Assembly (NCBI GenBank): GCA_038064955.1 | Contig: JBBTRY010000035.1 | Span: forward strand, 1 to 31,220 | Reading direction: 5' to 3' | Length of the DNA: 31,220 nucleotides | Origin: JBBTQX01 sp038064955 | Lineage (GTDB): Bacteria > Patescibacteriota > Minisyncoccia > UBA6257 > GWB1-50-10 | Part shown: one piece after another, positions 6,740 to 14,922 of the stretch | Numbering within the stretch: position 1 is the stretch's first letter | How the letters are laid out: each line of letters opens with the position of its first letter | Translations under genes and position numbers: made by a program | Notes under the pieces: generated by a model | The model's input: the letters and a program-made list of their open reading frames with translations, nothing else | What the model was told of the DNA's origin: nothing | Databases searched by the model: none

Positions 6740-8455
6740 TTATTCCGCCACGATTTTCACCTTGCCTGAATAATTGGGAACGGATTTCACCCAAAAAGGC
6801 CAGAAAGAAATGTTGGCTTTTTGAAGGCCCGGCAGGGCGAAGATTCGCGTTTTAAGCGTTTCGCCGTCGAGGCCGAGAATCCGGTTCCGGAAATCGTCCA
6901 AATCTATCTTCGGTTCGTAGGTCAGAACGCCGTTCACCGAGAAGCTCATCTTGCCGGCGGCGAAATCCGCGGTACTCGTCGAATAATCCATCGAGAAATC
7001 CCTGACCGTAATTTCCTCGGTCGACGTGCTCAAGAAATCCACCAAGATATTACGGAGCATTCCATCGTCGAAACCCAATTGGCGCAGCTCCCCCGCCGCG
7101 AGGATGCTGAAATTGCCGTCCTGGTCGACTTGGCTCGAAATATTTTCGCTCGTCACTTTGAATTCCGAACCGTTATCCATGACTTTCAAATTCTGCGAAT
7201 CCAGAATCATCGTTTTGCTTTTAAGCGTGTTTAAAAGCGCTTCTTCTATCTTCATCTTCGCGCCGCTCACGTCGCTTTCGGAGGGAATTATCTGATTGCC
7301 CTCCGCGCCGCCCGTCATCGAGGATTTCAATTCGGCATAAAATCCCTTATAGAGCGCTGGTGTTGTCTTGAAGCCGGGTATCTTCCATTCCCCGCTCGGT
7401 GCCAGGTTATAATCCGAACCCGCTTTATCCGCCACGACTTTTACATCGATGGAGGACGGCACTCCATTCGCGGTCTTCATACCCGGCACCACGGCCCTAT
7501 TCACTAATCTGAAAATTTTTCCCTCCGGAGATTCGAAACGGGTGGTTGCGACGAGCGTCTGGGATTTGATGCCGTAAGCGTTCCAAACCGTAAGCGTTCC
7601 TCCGGCTTTGGTGCTCACGGTGGAACTGCCGGTCGCGGGAAAATTCATGCTCAAATTGCTCTTCGCGACCGAGAGCTGGCCCGGCAGACTCGCTGCGTTG
7701 TCGCTTACCGAAGGAGTATTTACCGCCGTGTCCGCCGTTACCCGGATGGAAAACGGAACGGTGGTTCTCTGTATTGAAATACTGATTATCACTCTGGGTA
7801 GAATATCCGCCACCGCGAAATACCCCGCCGCCAAAATGACGAATGTACTTCCGAGCATTATCGCCCAGAATTTTCTTCCGCGCTTCGCTTTCTTTTCGGT
7901 ATTCCTTTCTATCCTTTCGACATTCCTTTCAATTCTTTCTTCCACTATCGGAGCCGGAACATATTCGACCGGTTCCGCAATCGGAGTTTCATCTTTTTCG
8001 GGCGCCGGATTTTTTTCCTTTATCGCGACTCTCGGCTTTTTCGCCCTCGTTTTTCTCGCCGGTTTTTGGCCTTCGATCTTCTCTTCCCCCCCGCGTTCCG
8101 CGTTCGGGACTTTACCCTGCTTGACCAAAATTACTTCGGCTAAATCATTGGCAGATTCATTCGGTAGGATATCCATCACAGCTCTTTCTCTGGTTTTGAA
8201 AACCGGATTTATAGCCGGAATGGTCGCCAAAGATGCCAATCCCAGAATGCGTTCGTCCACCGATTCTATCGCCAATTCTTTGCCGGCCGTTTCACACTCG
8301 CGCTCCAGTATCTGGAAATTATGGACCGAGGAGCCCAAGACGGAATTTTTGGGAATATTGAGGATGATTTTTTCCGCTTCAAGGCCGGTCAGTTGGCCAA
8401 CCACTTTGTTCAAGTCGTCATTCTTATCCAAAAATATCTTTTTTTCCGATGCCAT
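6740..8455 (-). CDS. Membrane-anchored baseplate-J-like protein
   Basis: A 571-aa protein. Residues 1-115 form an alpha/beta domain of a kind I associate with CPR proteins (IILNIPKNSVLGSSVHNFQI). Residues 118-195 are a charged Pro/Glu/Lys linker with a heptad ERIERN repeated twice, followed by one TM helix (about 196-216). The exported part contains a baseplate-J/gp47-like segment (VWNAYGIKSQTLVATTRFES, then GKIFRL) and beta-rich sequence to the end. In CPR genomes such proteins are often annotated as baseplate J, but no other phage-tail genes are present here. It follows the FtsA-like gene by 16 nt, so the two probably act together at the envelope. Function is unknown. Confidence 0.7.
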   Translation of the reverse strand: MASEKKIFLDKNDDLNKVVGQLTGLEAEKIILNIPKNSVLGSSVHNFQILERECETAGKELAIESVDERILGLASLATIPAINPVFKTRERAVMDILPNESANDLAEVILVKQGKVPNAERGGEEKIEGQKPARKTRAKKPRVAIKEKNPAPEKDETPIAEPVEYVPAPIVEERIERNVERIERNTEKKAKRGRKFWAIMLGSTFVILAAGYFAVADILPRVIISISIQRTTVPFSIRVTADTAVNTPSVSDNAASLPGQLSVAKSNLSMNFPATGSSTVSTKAGGTLTVWNAYGIKSQTLVATTRFESPEGKIFRLVNRAVVPGMKTANGVPSSIDVKVVADKAGSDYNLAPSGEWKIPGFKTTPALYKGFYAELKSSMTGGAEGNQIIPSESDVSGAKMKIEEALLNTLKSKTMILDSQNLKVMDNGSEFKVTSENISSQVDQDGNFSILAAGELRQLGFDDGMLRNILVDFLSTSTEEITVRDFSMDYSTSTADFAAGKMSFSVNGVLTYEPKIDLDDFRNRILGLDGETLKTRIFALPGLQKANISFWPFWVKSVPNYSGKVKIVAE

Positions 8456-8471
8456 TGGCTTTTATTTTAAC

Positions 8472-9596
8472 CTAGAAATTGGGAATCAGCCACTTCACCC
8501 GACGCCTCAAAAGCCGGTTCAAATATTCGAATTTCGGGAGATCATACTCGAAAATCAAGAGCGCCAGGACATTTTGTTCGATGAGCGGCTCGAAACCCAA
8601 AGCGGCCTTTTTTTTCTTTATAACGTATTCCTTCCGCTCCAGCTCCTCGTCAACCCGAACGGCCGCTCCGGGAAAATTCTTGATACGGCCGGAAAAATAG
8701 ATTTTCGGCCGGCTAATCTTGGTTTTTTTCTTGAGCGGTTCCAAAAGGTCGGCGAGCTCCCGGACGCTTTCGTTCACTCTTCCATCCAGCCATTTTTTCA
8801 CCTTAACCGAAACCTTATTTTCGAAATAAAGGCGGATTATCACTCCGGCCAAAGTCTCGTCTATGCCGAGTTCGGCGGCTACCCCATTGGTGAAAGCTCC
8901 CGTTCCCCAGTTATAGGAGGTTTCGAAAGCCTTTTCGTTTCCGTGAACTTTGAAAACCGAAGTGCTGTTCTCACCAATTTGAACCGAAAAGCTTCCCGAT
9001 TCGGGAAGGAAATCCCCCAAAACGCTCGCGCTTTCGAAGACGAATATTCTGCCCCAGTCTTTGAAACGTTCCAAGGACGGCAAAGTTTCGCGCGGAACGA
9101 AAGTACCCCGGATCTTCAAGTTCAATTCTTTTCCTTCGAAGCCGACCGGGTTGTACATCTTGTGGTTTCCGATGGAAACATCACGCACCTGGACATAGGC
9201 CATTATCAAATCCGAGTCGCTGGTTTTCATCTTCTTGGCCGCCATCGCCCGGTATCGGTTCAGGAAATCCCAAAATCCCTTGTGGACAAACTGGTCCATT
9301 TCGCTTTCGGTTATCGTTTCGCTGGGTTTCGGACGTTTTAAAGTCACTATATTTTCCGTAGTCGTGGCTTTTTCGCTTCCAAATGAAAAGACGATATAAT
9401 CCGTCTTCTTTGCGGGACGCTTCACGCCGTCCAAATCCTTTACCGCGTATCCTTCGCAAATCGTGATTTCTTTCTTTTTCAGGTTCCGGTAGGCCCGCGT
9501 GACTTCATACGCGCCGTTCCACTCCTCCACCAAGAGAAAATATTCCCGGCTACCGTTCCAAAGATTTTGAACAAAATTCCACGCTTTCCAGACCAT
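8472..9596 (-). CDS. Divergent FtsA/PilM-like protein
   Basis: A 374-aa protein, probably cytoplasmic. The segment VRDVSIGNHKMYNPVGFEGKEL resembles the FtsA subdomain 1C region (…NPVGF.G.EL…), and SYNWGTGAFTNGVAAELGI resembles the actin-like ATPase phosphate-2 region. The N-terminal phosphate-1 loop is poorly conserved (YFLLVEEWNGAYEV), so nucleotide binding is uncertain. It is translationally close to the downstream TM protein and may recruit it, as PilM recruits PilN in type IV pilus assembly; that comparison is inference. A possible own promoter (TATACT at 9604-9609) sits immediately upstream. Confidence 0.6.
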   Translation of the reverse strand: MVWKAWNFVQNLWNGSREYFLLVEEWNGAYEVTRAYRNLKKKEITICEGYAVKDLDGVKRPAKKTDYIVFSFGSEKATTTENIVTLKRPKPSETITESEMDQFVHKGFWDFLNRYRAMAAKKMKTSDSDLIMAYVQVRDVSIGNHKMYNPVGFEGKELNLKIRGTFVPRETLPSLERFKDWGRIFVFESASVLGDFLPESGSFSVQIGENSTSVFKVHGNEKAFETSYNWGTGAFTNGVAAELGIDETLAGVIIRLYFENKVSVKVKKWLDGRVNESVRELADLLEPLKKKTKISRPKIYFSGRIKNFPGAAVRVDEELERKEYVIKKKKAALGFEPLIEQNVLALLIFEYDLPKFEYLNRLLRRRVKWLIPNF

Positions 9597-9603
9597 TACT
9601 ATC

Positions 9604-9609
9604 AGTATA
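9604..9609 (-). promoter_or_regulatory. Possible -10 box before the FtsA-like gene
   Basis: TATACT on the minus strand ends 7 bp before the ATG at 9596, in the 27-bp gap after alaS. A poor -35 (GTGGAG) lies 17 bp further up. The arrangement matches other near-leaderless starts in this window, but the evidence is weak. Confidence 0.35.
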
Positions 9610-9623
9610 ACTCAATTTTTTTC

Positions 9624-11357
9624 CTACTCCACTGTGGCGCGGATGCGCCGGATGCCGGCTGCCACCGCCTCTTCTTTGATGATTTTGAACCTCCCCACTT
9701 CCCCTGTGCGCGCCATATGCGGCCCGCCGCAGAATTCGATGGAAAATGATTTTTCGAATTGGGGATTTTTCGCTGTCGCGCCCTTCGGGCCGACCGAATA
9801 GATCGATACGATATCGGGATATTTCTGGCCGAATTCATGCTCCGCGCCGAGCTTCTCCGCCTCCTCGCGAGCGATTTCGCTGTGCACGACCGGCAAGTCT
9901 TCCGCGATCTTTTCGTTCACAATCCGCTCCGCTTCTTTTTTCTGCTCGTCCGTCATCTTCGCATCGTGCATAAAATCCATCCGCAAGCGCTCGCTCGTGA
10001 TGTTACTCCCCCGCTGTTTCACTTCTGGACCAAGAATAGTTTGGAGCGCCTTGAGCAAAAGGTGGTGAGCTGTATGCAAACGCACGGTTTTTTCAGAATG
10101 GTCGGCGAGACCGCCCTTGAATTGGCCGGCCGAGGACGTTCGGGACAGTTCCTGGTGTTCCAATTTTCTGCGTTCGAAGTCCGCCTTATTGATTGAAACC
10201 CCCTTCTCTTTCGCCAACTCCTCGATCATCTCAATCGGCAGGCCGTGCGTCTGGTATAAATCAAAAACGATTTCTCCGGTCAATTCCGCCTTTTCAAATT
10301 CCCACGCTCCTTTTTCCAACGCTTCGGAAAAAGACTTGCTTTCCCTTTCGAACTCGCCAAGCACCAGCTCCCGGTTCAATCCCGGATAAAATCCTTCGTA
10401 ATTTTCAAACACTTCGCTGAACAAATGCTCGGCCAACCCTTCATTTTTGGAAAGATGCAGATGGACCATTACCCGCCTCATCAAACGCCGAAGAACGTAT
10501 CCGGCCTCTTTATTGGACGGCTTCACACCATCCGAGATCAAAAACGCGATGCCGCGGATATGGTCGGTTAAAATCCGGCGCGTCCGAATCTCCATTTCTT
10601 CCGGCAAAAGGCCTATTATCGACGCGAACAAATCAGTCTCAAAAATATTCGCTTTTTTCTGAACCACCATTGCGAGACGCTCCAAACCCATGCCCGTGTC
10701 CACGCCCGGCGTTTCGAGCGGGGTAAGTTTTTGATTTTTCGCATAGAACTGGTTGAAAACGATATTCCAGACTTCGACGGCTTTTCCGGCGGCATTTTTC
10801 ACATAAATCTCCGTCGTCGGACCGCACGGACCCTCGTTCCCGGTCGGACCCCAGAAAACATTTGTTCCTTCGCGGATAATTTTCTCCTCCGGTATACCGA
10901 TTTTTTTCCAGATGTCGTACGATTCTTGGTCGAACGGCACGCCGTTCTTCCGCCAATCCCCCTCCGGCACTTTTTCCGGGTCAAAGACGGTCACATATTC
11001 TATTTCTAATCCCATCTCTTTAGTGATGAAATCATGGCCATATTGAATGGCTTCTTTTTTGAAATACCCGCCGAAAGAAAAGTTTCCGAGCATCTCAAAG
11101 AATGTCAGATGGCTTTCATCCCCCACTTCGTCGATATCCGAAGTGCGGAAGCATTTTTGAACCGAAGCGGTATTCAAAGATTTAAAATCTTTCATAGAAT
11201 CGGAATCGTTCGTGTAATATGGCTTGAATTGCTGCATCCCGGCGGTCGTCAAAAGCACCGAAGGGTCTTCGGGGATCAAAGACGAGGAGGACACAATGGC
11301 GTGCCCGTTTTTTTTAAAAAACTCCAGGAACTTTTTGCGAATCTCGGTAGAAGTCAT
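9624..11357 (-). CDS. alaS: Alanyl-tRNA synthetase, short form
   Basis: A 577-aa class II synthetase, against about 875 in E. coli. The catalytic core (1-240) includes TTAGMQQFKPY, FFEMLGNFSFGGYFK and GVDTGMGLERLAM. The tRNA-recognition helices follow. The editing domain keeps its zinc and hydrolytic residues: H428-x3-H432 (HTAHH) and C543-x3-H547 (CGGPH). The protein stops right after the editing domain (AAGIRRIRATVE) and lacks the coiled coil and C-Ala domain used for dimerisation and tRNA elbow binding. It starts 2 nt after the VKOR gene, as last gene of the metabolic run. Confidence 0.97.
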   Translation of the reverse strand: MTSTEIRKKFLEFFKKNGHAIVSSSSLIPEDPSVLLTTAGMQQFKPYYTNDSDSMKDFKSLNTASVQKCFRTSDIDEVGDESHLTFFEMLGNFSFGGYFKKEAIQYGHDFITKEMGLEIEYVTVFDPEKVPEGDWRKNGVPFDQESYDIWKKIGIPEEKIIREGTNVFWGPTGNEGPCGPTTEIYVKNAAGKAVEVWNIVFNQFYAKNQKLTPLETPGVDTGMGLERLAMVVQKKANIFETDLFASIIGLLPEEMEIRTRRILTDHIRGIAFLISDGVKPSNKEAGYVLRRLMRRVMVHLHLSKNEGLAEHLFSEVFENYEGFYPGLNRELVLGEFERESKSFSEALEKGAWEFEKAELTGEIVFDLYQTHGLPIEMIEELAKEKGVSINKADFERRKLEHQELSRTSSAGQFKGGLADHSEKTVRLHTAHHLLLKALQTILGPEVKQRGSNITSERLRMDFMHDAKMTDEQKKEAERIVNEKIAEDLPVVHSEIAREEAEKLGAEHEFGQKYPDIVSIYSVGPKGATAKNPQFEKSFSIEFCGGPHMARTGEVGRFKIIKEEAVAAGIRRIRATVE

Positions 11358-11359
11358 TT

Positions 11360-11788
11360 CTAACTATTAAAATCCGGATTGAACTTTAAAGCAAATATTA
11401 GGCCCAGAATGAAAAGAACGATTGAGTCAAAGGCCGAAAAAAGGCAGTAAAAACAGAGGGAATGGATTATGAAGAGCTGGACGTACAGAAACCAGAGTGA
11501 GGCAAGAAATCCGAAAACCGTGAGAAGCGCGGTTATAAAGAATAGCTTCTCATCTTTTTTTATGAACGAAATGAGCGAAAGAATGAAAATACCAAGATAA
11601 TAAACCATACCAAGAAGTGAAACTGGAATCGAGCCGACTGTGGCATAAGAGCTTTGAAGCACCAAATCGCAGGTGTTTATAAGCAGACAAACTACCGATA
11701 CATCCTGGTAATGCGTTATCGTAAGATACGCGGCATCAATCAATCCAAAAAAACTCAATATTAAAAAAATTATCGCTATCTTTCTCAT
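11360..11788 (-). CDS. Vitamin K epoxide reductase (VKOR) family protein
   Basis: A 142-aa membrane protein with four predicted TM helices. It has the VKOR loop cysteines C34 and C40, the conserved Ser/Tyr after them (VLQSSYA, with GSIPVSLLGMVYY), and the quinone-side CxxC (C112-F-Y-C115). Bacterial VKORs pass electrons from a periplasmic thioredoxin-like partner to quinone and so drive disulfide formation. I chose the ATG at 11788. A start at 11851 would overlap the doxX 3' end and add 21 non-family residues. The thioredoxin-like gene at 22540-22920 is a candidate partner. Confidence 0.9.
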   Translation of the reverse strand: MRKIAIIFLILSFFGLIDAAYLTITHYQDVSVVCLLINTCDLVLQSSYATVGSIPVSLLGMVYYLGIFILSLISFIKKDEKLFFITALLTVFGFLASLWFLYVQLFIIHSLCFYCLFSAFDSIVLFILGLIFALKFNPDFNS

Positions 11789-11795
11789 TTTAAAT

Positions 11796-12248
11796 TTATC
11801 CGCGGTTTGATTTGGAGAATTTACTATCCAGGCCAAAATAATTTCCGGCATCCGTTACGAAAAATAGTATGAGTATAGCGATATAAACAATATGCTGATC
11901 CACGATGAATCCGTTAGCCACAGCCGGAAAAGCATTGCCGGCGAAGTAATACAAAGCCATTAGAAGCGCCCCGGGGATGGCGCTCCATCGCACGAAGAGC
12001 CCTAATATCAATGATATTCCCAAGAGCAGAAGCGCCCATTCATTTATGAAGTTCACGACTCCGATGACGCTCGGGCCGGCGAACCAGGCGTACAGTCCCG
12101 GAAATGTCTTTGCATTATTCAGGAATCCCGCCGCGCTCCAGTTCGCATTCAAAATTTTCACGAGGCCGGCGTAAAAGAAAAGCCAGCCCAGCATCACTCT
12201 CGCGACCGTAAGCCAAATTTTCGTATTTCTGTTTAATTCTTGAATCAT
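11796..12248 (-). CDS. DoxX-family membrane protein
   Basis: A 150-aa protein with about four TM helices and the DoxX pattern: RVMLGWLFFYAGLVKI near the N-terminus, then NEWALLLLGISLILGLFVRW and a Gly/Ala-rich third helix. DoxX proteins are quinone- or redox-associated membrane components of uncertain mechanism. Its start codon overlaps the enolase stop (ATGA), and VKOR follows 7 nt later. Linkage to VKOR supports a membrane redox role. Confidence 0.85.
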   Translation of the reverse strand: MIQELNRNTKIWLTVARVMLGWLFFYAGLVKILNANWSAAGFLNNAKTFPGLYAWFAGPSVIGVVNFINEWALLLLGISLILGLFVRWSAIPGALLMALYYFAGNAFPAVANGFIVDQHIVYIAILILFFVTDAGNYFGLDSKFSKSNRG

Positions 12249-13492
12249 AAAATTCTTTGTTTTAATTTCATTATCAAACTAAACAGGGACTTCTTGTCAT
12301 AAAGCCGCTTGAGCTCGTAGAATTTTGACATCCGGCTCGGGACGGGTGCGCCGATCTTCACGCCATAGGCGCCGCCGGCCTTGGCAAAATGGATTATAAA
12401 AGCATCCTCCACCTCCCCCGAACGATGTGAAACGATGGTTTTTACGCCGTTCAGGCGGGCGATTTTCATCGCTTCGCAGGTTTCGGTCACGGTGCCGATC
12501 TGATTCGGCTTCACTATCAATCCGCTGATTAGCCCTTCGCGGACCGCCTTCTCGATTGCGATGGGATTTGTCGTCGTGAGATCATCTCCCACCACGAGCG
12601 CTCCCGCGGAACGGGAAGTTAATTTCCTGAAGCCTTCTTCGTCGGTTTCGGCGAATGGGTCCTCAATGGACATAAGAAGCGGAAAGGACTTCAGATAAAA
12701 TTCGTAGACTTCCGACATTTCGCCGGTCGAAAGATTCCGACCGTCGAACCGGTAGCGGCCGTTCTCGAAAAATCCGCTCGCGGCGGCATCGAGCGCGATC
12801 CGAAAAGTTGAACCGAATTTATTCCTTTTTATCAAGTCTGAAAGCATCTCGATTGGCTCGAAGTTGCCTGAAAAATCCAGGGAATAGCCTCCCTCATCTC
12901 CCAACTTCAAAACAGGGAGATTATATTTCATCTTCAAAAACTTCCCCAGTTCTTCGTAGAAAATCTTCAACTGACGGATACCACTTCTGAAAGAACCTCC
13001 AGTTCCGACAACTACCATGTATTCCTGGATGTCCAGATTATTCTTCGCGTGCGCTCCGCCATTTATGAGATTGGAAAATATGAGCGGTTTGGATTTGAAA
13101 ATTTCTCCGCCGAAGAATTCTTCGTTTAAAATCTGCCACAATTCCTTCTTCCGCGAACGCGCAATGAGACGGGCGAAAGCAATAGAGATGCCGAGCATTA
13201 AATTCCCGCCCAAATTCTCCTTCCGAAGCGAACCGTCAAGAGATATGAGTAATTTATCCAATTCACCCACAGTGCCGAATTCTTTGCCGATAATCGACGG
13301 TTTTATGGTATTTTCCAGAACTTTTCTGGATTCTTTCGCGTTAAAAACCATCGCCTCGTTCTTCCCCCGGCTTTTGCCGGATGGAATCTGCGATAAGGCG
13401 GACTTACCACTCTCGCTCGTTAAAATTACCTCAATCGTCGGCTCCATCCGCGAATCCAACATCTCGTTTATCTCAACGTTTTTTATCCTCAT
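12245..13492 (-). CDS. eno: Enolase, divergent
   Basis: Interconverts 2-phosphoglycerate and PEP. The 415-aa sequence keeps every key residue: substrate-loop H148 (NGGAHAKNN), E157, E200 (GDEGG), metal ligands D235 (LDAAAS), E277 (SIEDPF) and D303 (VGDDL), catalytic K328 (VKPNQIGTVTET), H356-R357-S358 and K379. The mobile loop usually written SGASTG reads SGKSRG, with two added basic residues next to the active site. N-terminal LDSRMEPT replaces the common LDSRGNPT. It overlaps both neighbours by 4 nt (ATGA), implying coupled translation with the dehydrogenase and DoxX. Confidence 0.95.
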   Translation of the reverse strand: MRIKNVEINEMLDSRMEPTIEVILTSESGKSALSQIPSGKSRGKNEAMVFNAKESRKVLENTIKPSIIGKEFGTVGELDKLLISLDGSLRKENLGGNLMLGISIAFARLIARSRKKELWQILNEEFFGGEIFKSKPLIFSNLINGGAHAKNNLDIQEYMVVVGTGGSFRSGIRQLKIFYEELGKFLKMKYNLPVLKLGDEGGYSLDFSGNFEPIEMLSDLIKRNKFGSTFRIALDAAASGFFENGRYRFDGRNLSTGEMSEVYEFYLKSFPLLMSIEDPFAETDEEGFRKLTSRSAGALVVGDDLTTTNPIAIEKAVREGLISGLIVKPNQIGTVTETCEAMKIARLNGVKTIVSHRSGEVEDAFIIHFAKAGGAYGVKIGAPVPSRMSKFYELKRLYDKKSLFSLIMKLKQRIL

Positions 13493-14487
13493 GCCAAGAA
13501 ATTTCTCGGGTCGGCGCTGTTACTCACGAATCCCAAAATATTCTGAAGTGTCACGGTCAATATCCTCATTAAAGCTTCAACGGTATTGAAAGCGTTGTGC
13601 GGAGTGATTAAAACGTTCGGCATTTTTATGAGCGTGTGGTTTTCCAAAATTACCTTCATCGCCTCGCCGCTTGGCTCCGGCCCTTTTTCGTATTTTGTTC
13701 CGCTTTCTTCCTCAAGCACATCCAGCCCTGCGCCAGCCAACGTTCCATCCTCCAATGCCTTAACAAGCGCGTCCGTCTCCACAATCGGCCCACGGGCGGT
13801 ATTCACAAGATATGCTCCCTTTTTGATCAATCCAACATTCTTCATGTTAATGAGATGGCGGGTTTCCGGAGTCAAGGGACAATGAATGGTGATCATATCC
13901 GACTGCTTCAATAATTCTTCGAGCGGAAGATATGTAAAACCCATTTCTTTCGCGGCGACTGAATTTTCCACCACGTCGTACGCGACTATTTTCATTCCGA
14001 AGCCGTTCGCGATTCTCGCCGATTCCAATCCAATTCGGCCCGTGCCGATAATGCCAATTGTCCGTCCCTTAAGGTCAATGCCCCGAAGACCTTCGAGCGA
14101 GAATGAACCGCTTTTCTTAATGCGGTCTACCGCCAGATAAATTTTTCGGGTTAAATTCAGAAGGAGTCCGAAAGCTAGCTCCGCCACCGTGTTGTTGCCA
14201 TAGCCCGGCACATAGCCGACTTTAATCCCCTTCGCCTTACAAGCCTCAATGTCGATATGGTCGAAACCGGTGGAATTCGTCGTTATCATCTTCAAATTAG
14301 GAAAATAATCCAATACTTTCGCCGTTATCCGCGAATTGACGAAAACAGAGAGAATTTCAAAATCATTCCGTTCCGGTAAACTATCTTCCGTAATCACCTT
14401 ATTCGAAAAATGTAACTCGTGGCCGGGCAGACTCTCCTTCACCGGCTTCTCTTCCCATCCCTCCGTCTCAAAAAATCCGATTTCCAT
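13489..14487 (-). CDS. D-2-hydroxyacid dehydrogenase, D-lactate dehydrogenase-like
   Basis: A 332-aa NAD-dependent dehydrogenase of the D-isomer family. The Rossmann motif is GTGRIG (148-153) with D171 at the end of the next strand, which favours NAD over NADP. The catalytic triad is R232 (NTARGP), a Glu in LDVLEEE (259-260) and H297 (TPHNAF). The sequence resembles LdhA-type D-lactate dehydrogenase, but hydroxypyruvate or glyoxylate reductase cannot be ruled out. With a glycerate kinase in the operon, reduction of hydroxypyruvate to glycerate is also plausible. It starts 3 nt after pspC and overlaps enolase. Confidence 0.9.
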   Translation of the reverse strand: MEIGFFETEGWEEKPVKESLPGHELHFSNKVITEDSLPERNDFEILSVFVNSRITAKVLDYFPNLKMITTNSTGFDHIDIEACKAKGIKVGYVPGYGNNTVAELAFGLLLNLTRKIYLAVDRIKKSGSFSLEGLRGIDLKGRTIGIIGTGRIGLESARIANGFGMKIVAYDVVENSVAAKEMGFTYLPLEELLKQSDMITIHCPLTPETRHLINMKNVGLIKKGAYLVNTARGPIVETDALVKALEDGTLAGAGLDVLEEESGTKYEKGPEPSGEAMKVILENHTLIKMPNVLITPHNAFNTVEALMRILTVTLQNILGFVSNSADPRNFLA

Positions 14488-14490
14488 CCC

Positions 14491-14907
14491 TTAATTCTCT
14501 TTCGTTATTAGATAGATACCGAAGATTATCGCGAGCACCGGCCAAAAGAACATTCCCATATGGAAGAACGGGAAAAACTGCTGAACCATGAAAAAGATAC
14601 CGGCGGCGATGATAATCGCCCCAATAATGACCCGAAAGCCGCTATGTGCCACTACTTTGGCTTCCTTTTTCACTTTCTTGGCGAATTCCTTCACTTCTTC
14701 CTTCGGATTCATTTCCATTCCCGCTTCAAGAGGAGTGATGATGGAAAGCACCAGATATATCAAAAGTCCCGCGCCGCCCGGCATCGTGAGAAGCACGAAG
14801 ATGATTCTGACGAGCGTCGAATCAATATTGAAATATTTTCCCAATCCTCCGCACAACCCGAAAATCATCCTGTCATTCCGCGAGCGATAAAGTTTTTTAT
14901 GTTCCAT
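14491..14907 (-). CDS. PspC-domain membrane protein
   Basis: A 138-aa protein. The PspC domain spans residues 3-60, with LYRSRNDRMIFGLCGGLGKY, then TLVRIIFVLLTMPGGAGLLIY containing the TM helix. Two further hydrophobic segments near the C-terminus (about 92-135) add membrane helices. PspC proteins belong to envelope-stress responses. No pspA or pspF is nearby, so its role in this metabolic run is unclear. Confidence 0.9.
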   Translation of the reverse strand: MEHKKLYRSRNDRMIFGLCGGLGKYFNIDSTLVRIIFVLLTMPGGAGLLIYLVLSIITPLEAGMEMNPKEEVKEFAKKVKKEAKVVAHSGFRVIIGAIIIAAGIFFMVQQFFPFFHMGMFFWPVLAIIFGIYLITKEN

Positions 14908-14922
14908 ATTTTAAAATATAGA

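Noticed and set aside
6740..8455. Phage remnant, because of the baseplate-J-like domain
   Set aside because: There are no other tail, capsid, integrase or lysis genes, and the protein has a TM anchor and an FtsA-like partner.
7608..9341. A 577-codon open frame on the plus strand
   Set aside because: It runs antisense to two well-supported minus-strand genes, has low-complexity composition and no recognisable domains; it is a shadow of their codon usage.
13489..13492. UGA recoded as glycine (genetic code 25)
   Set aside because: TGA ends the dehydrogenase and enolase exactly at family-typical lengths in ATGA overlaps, so it is a stop here.
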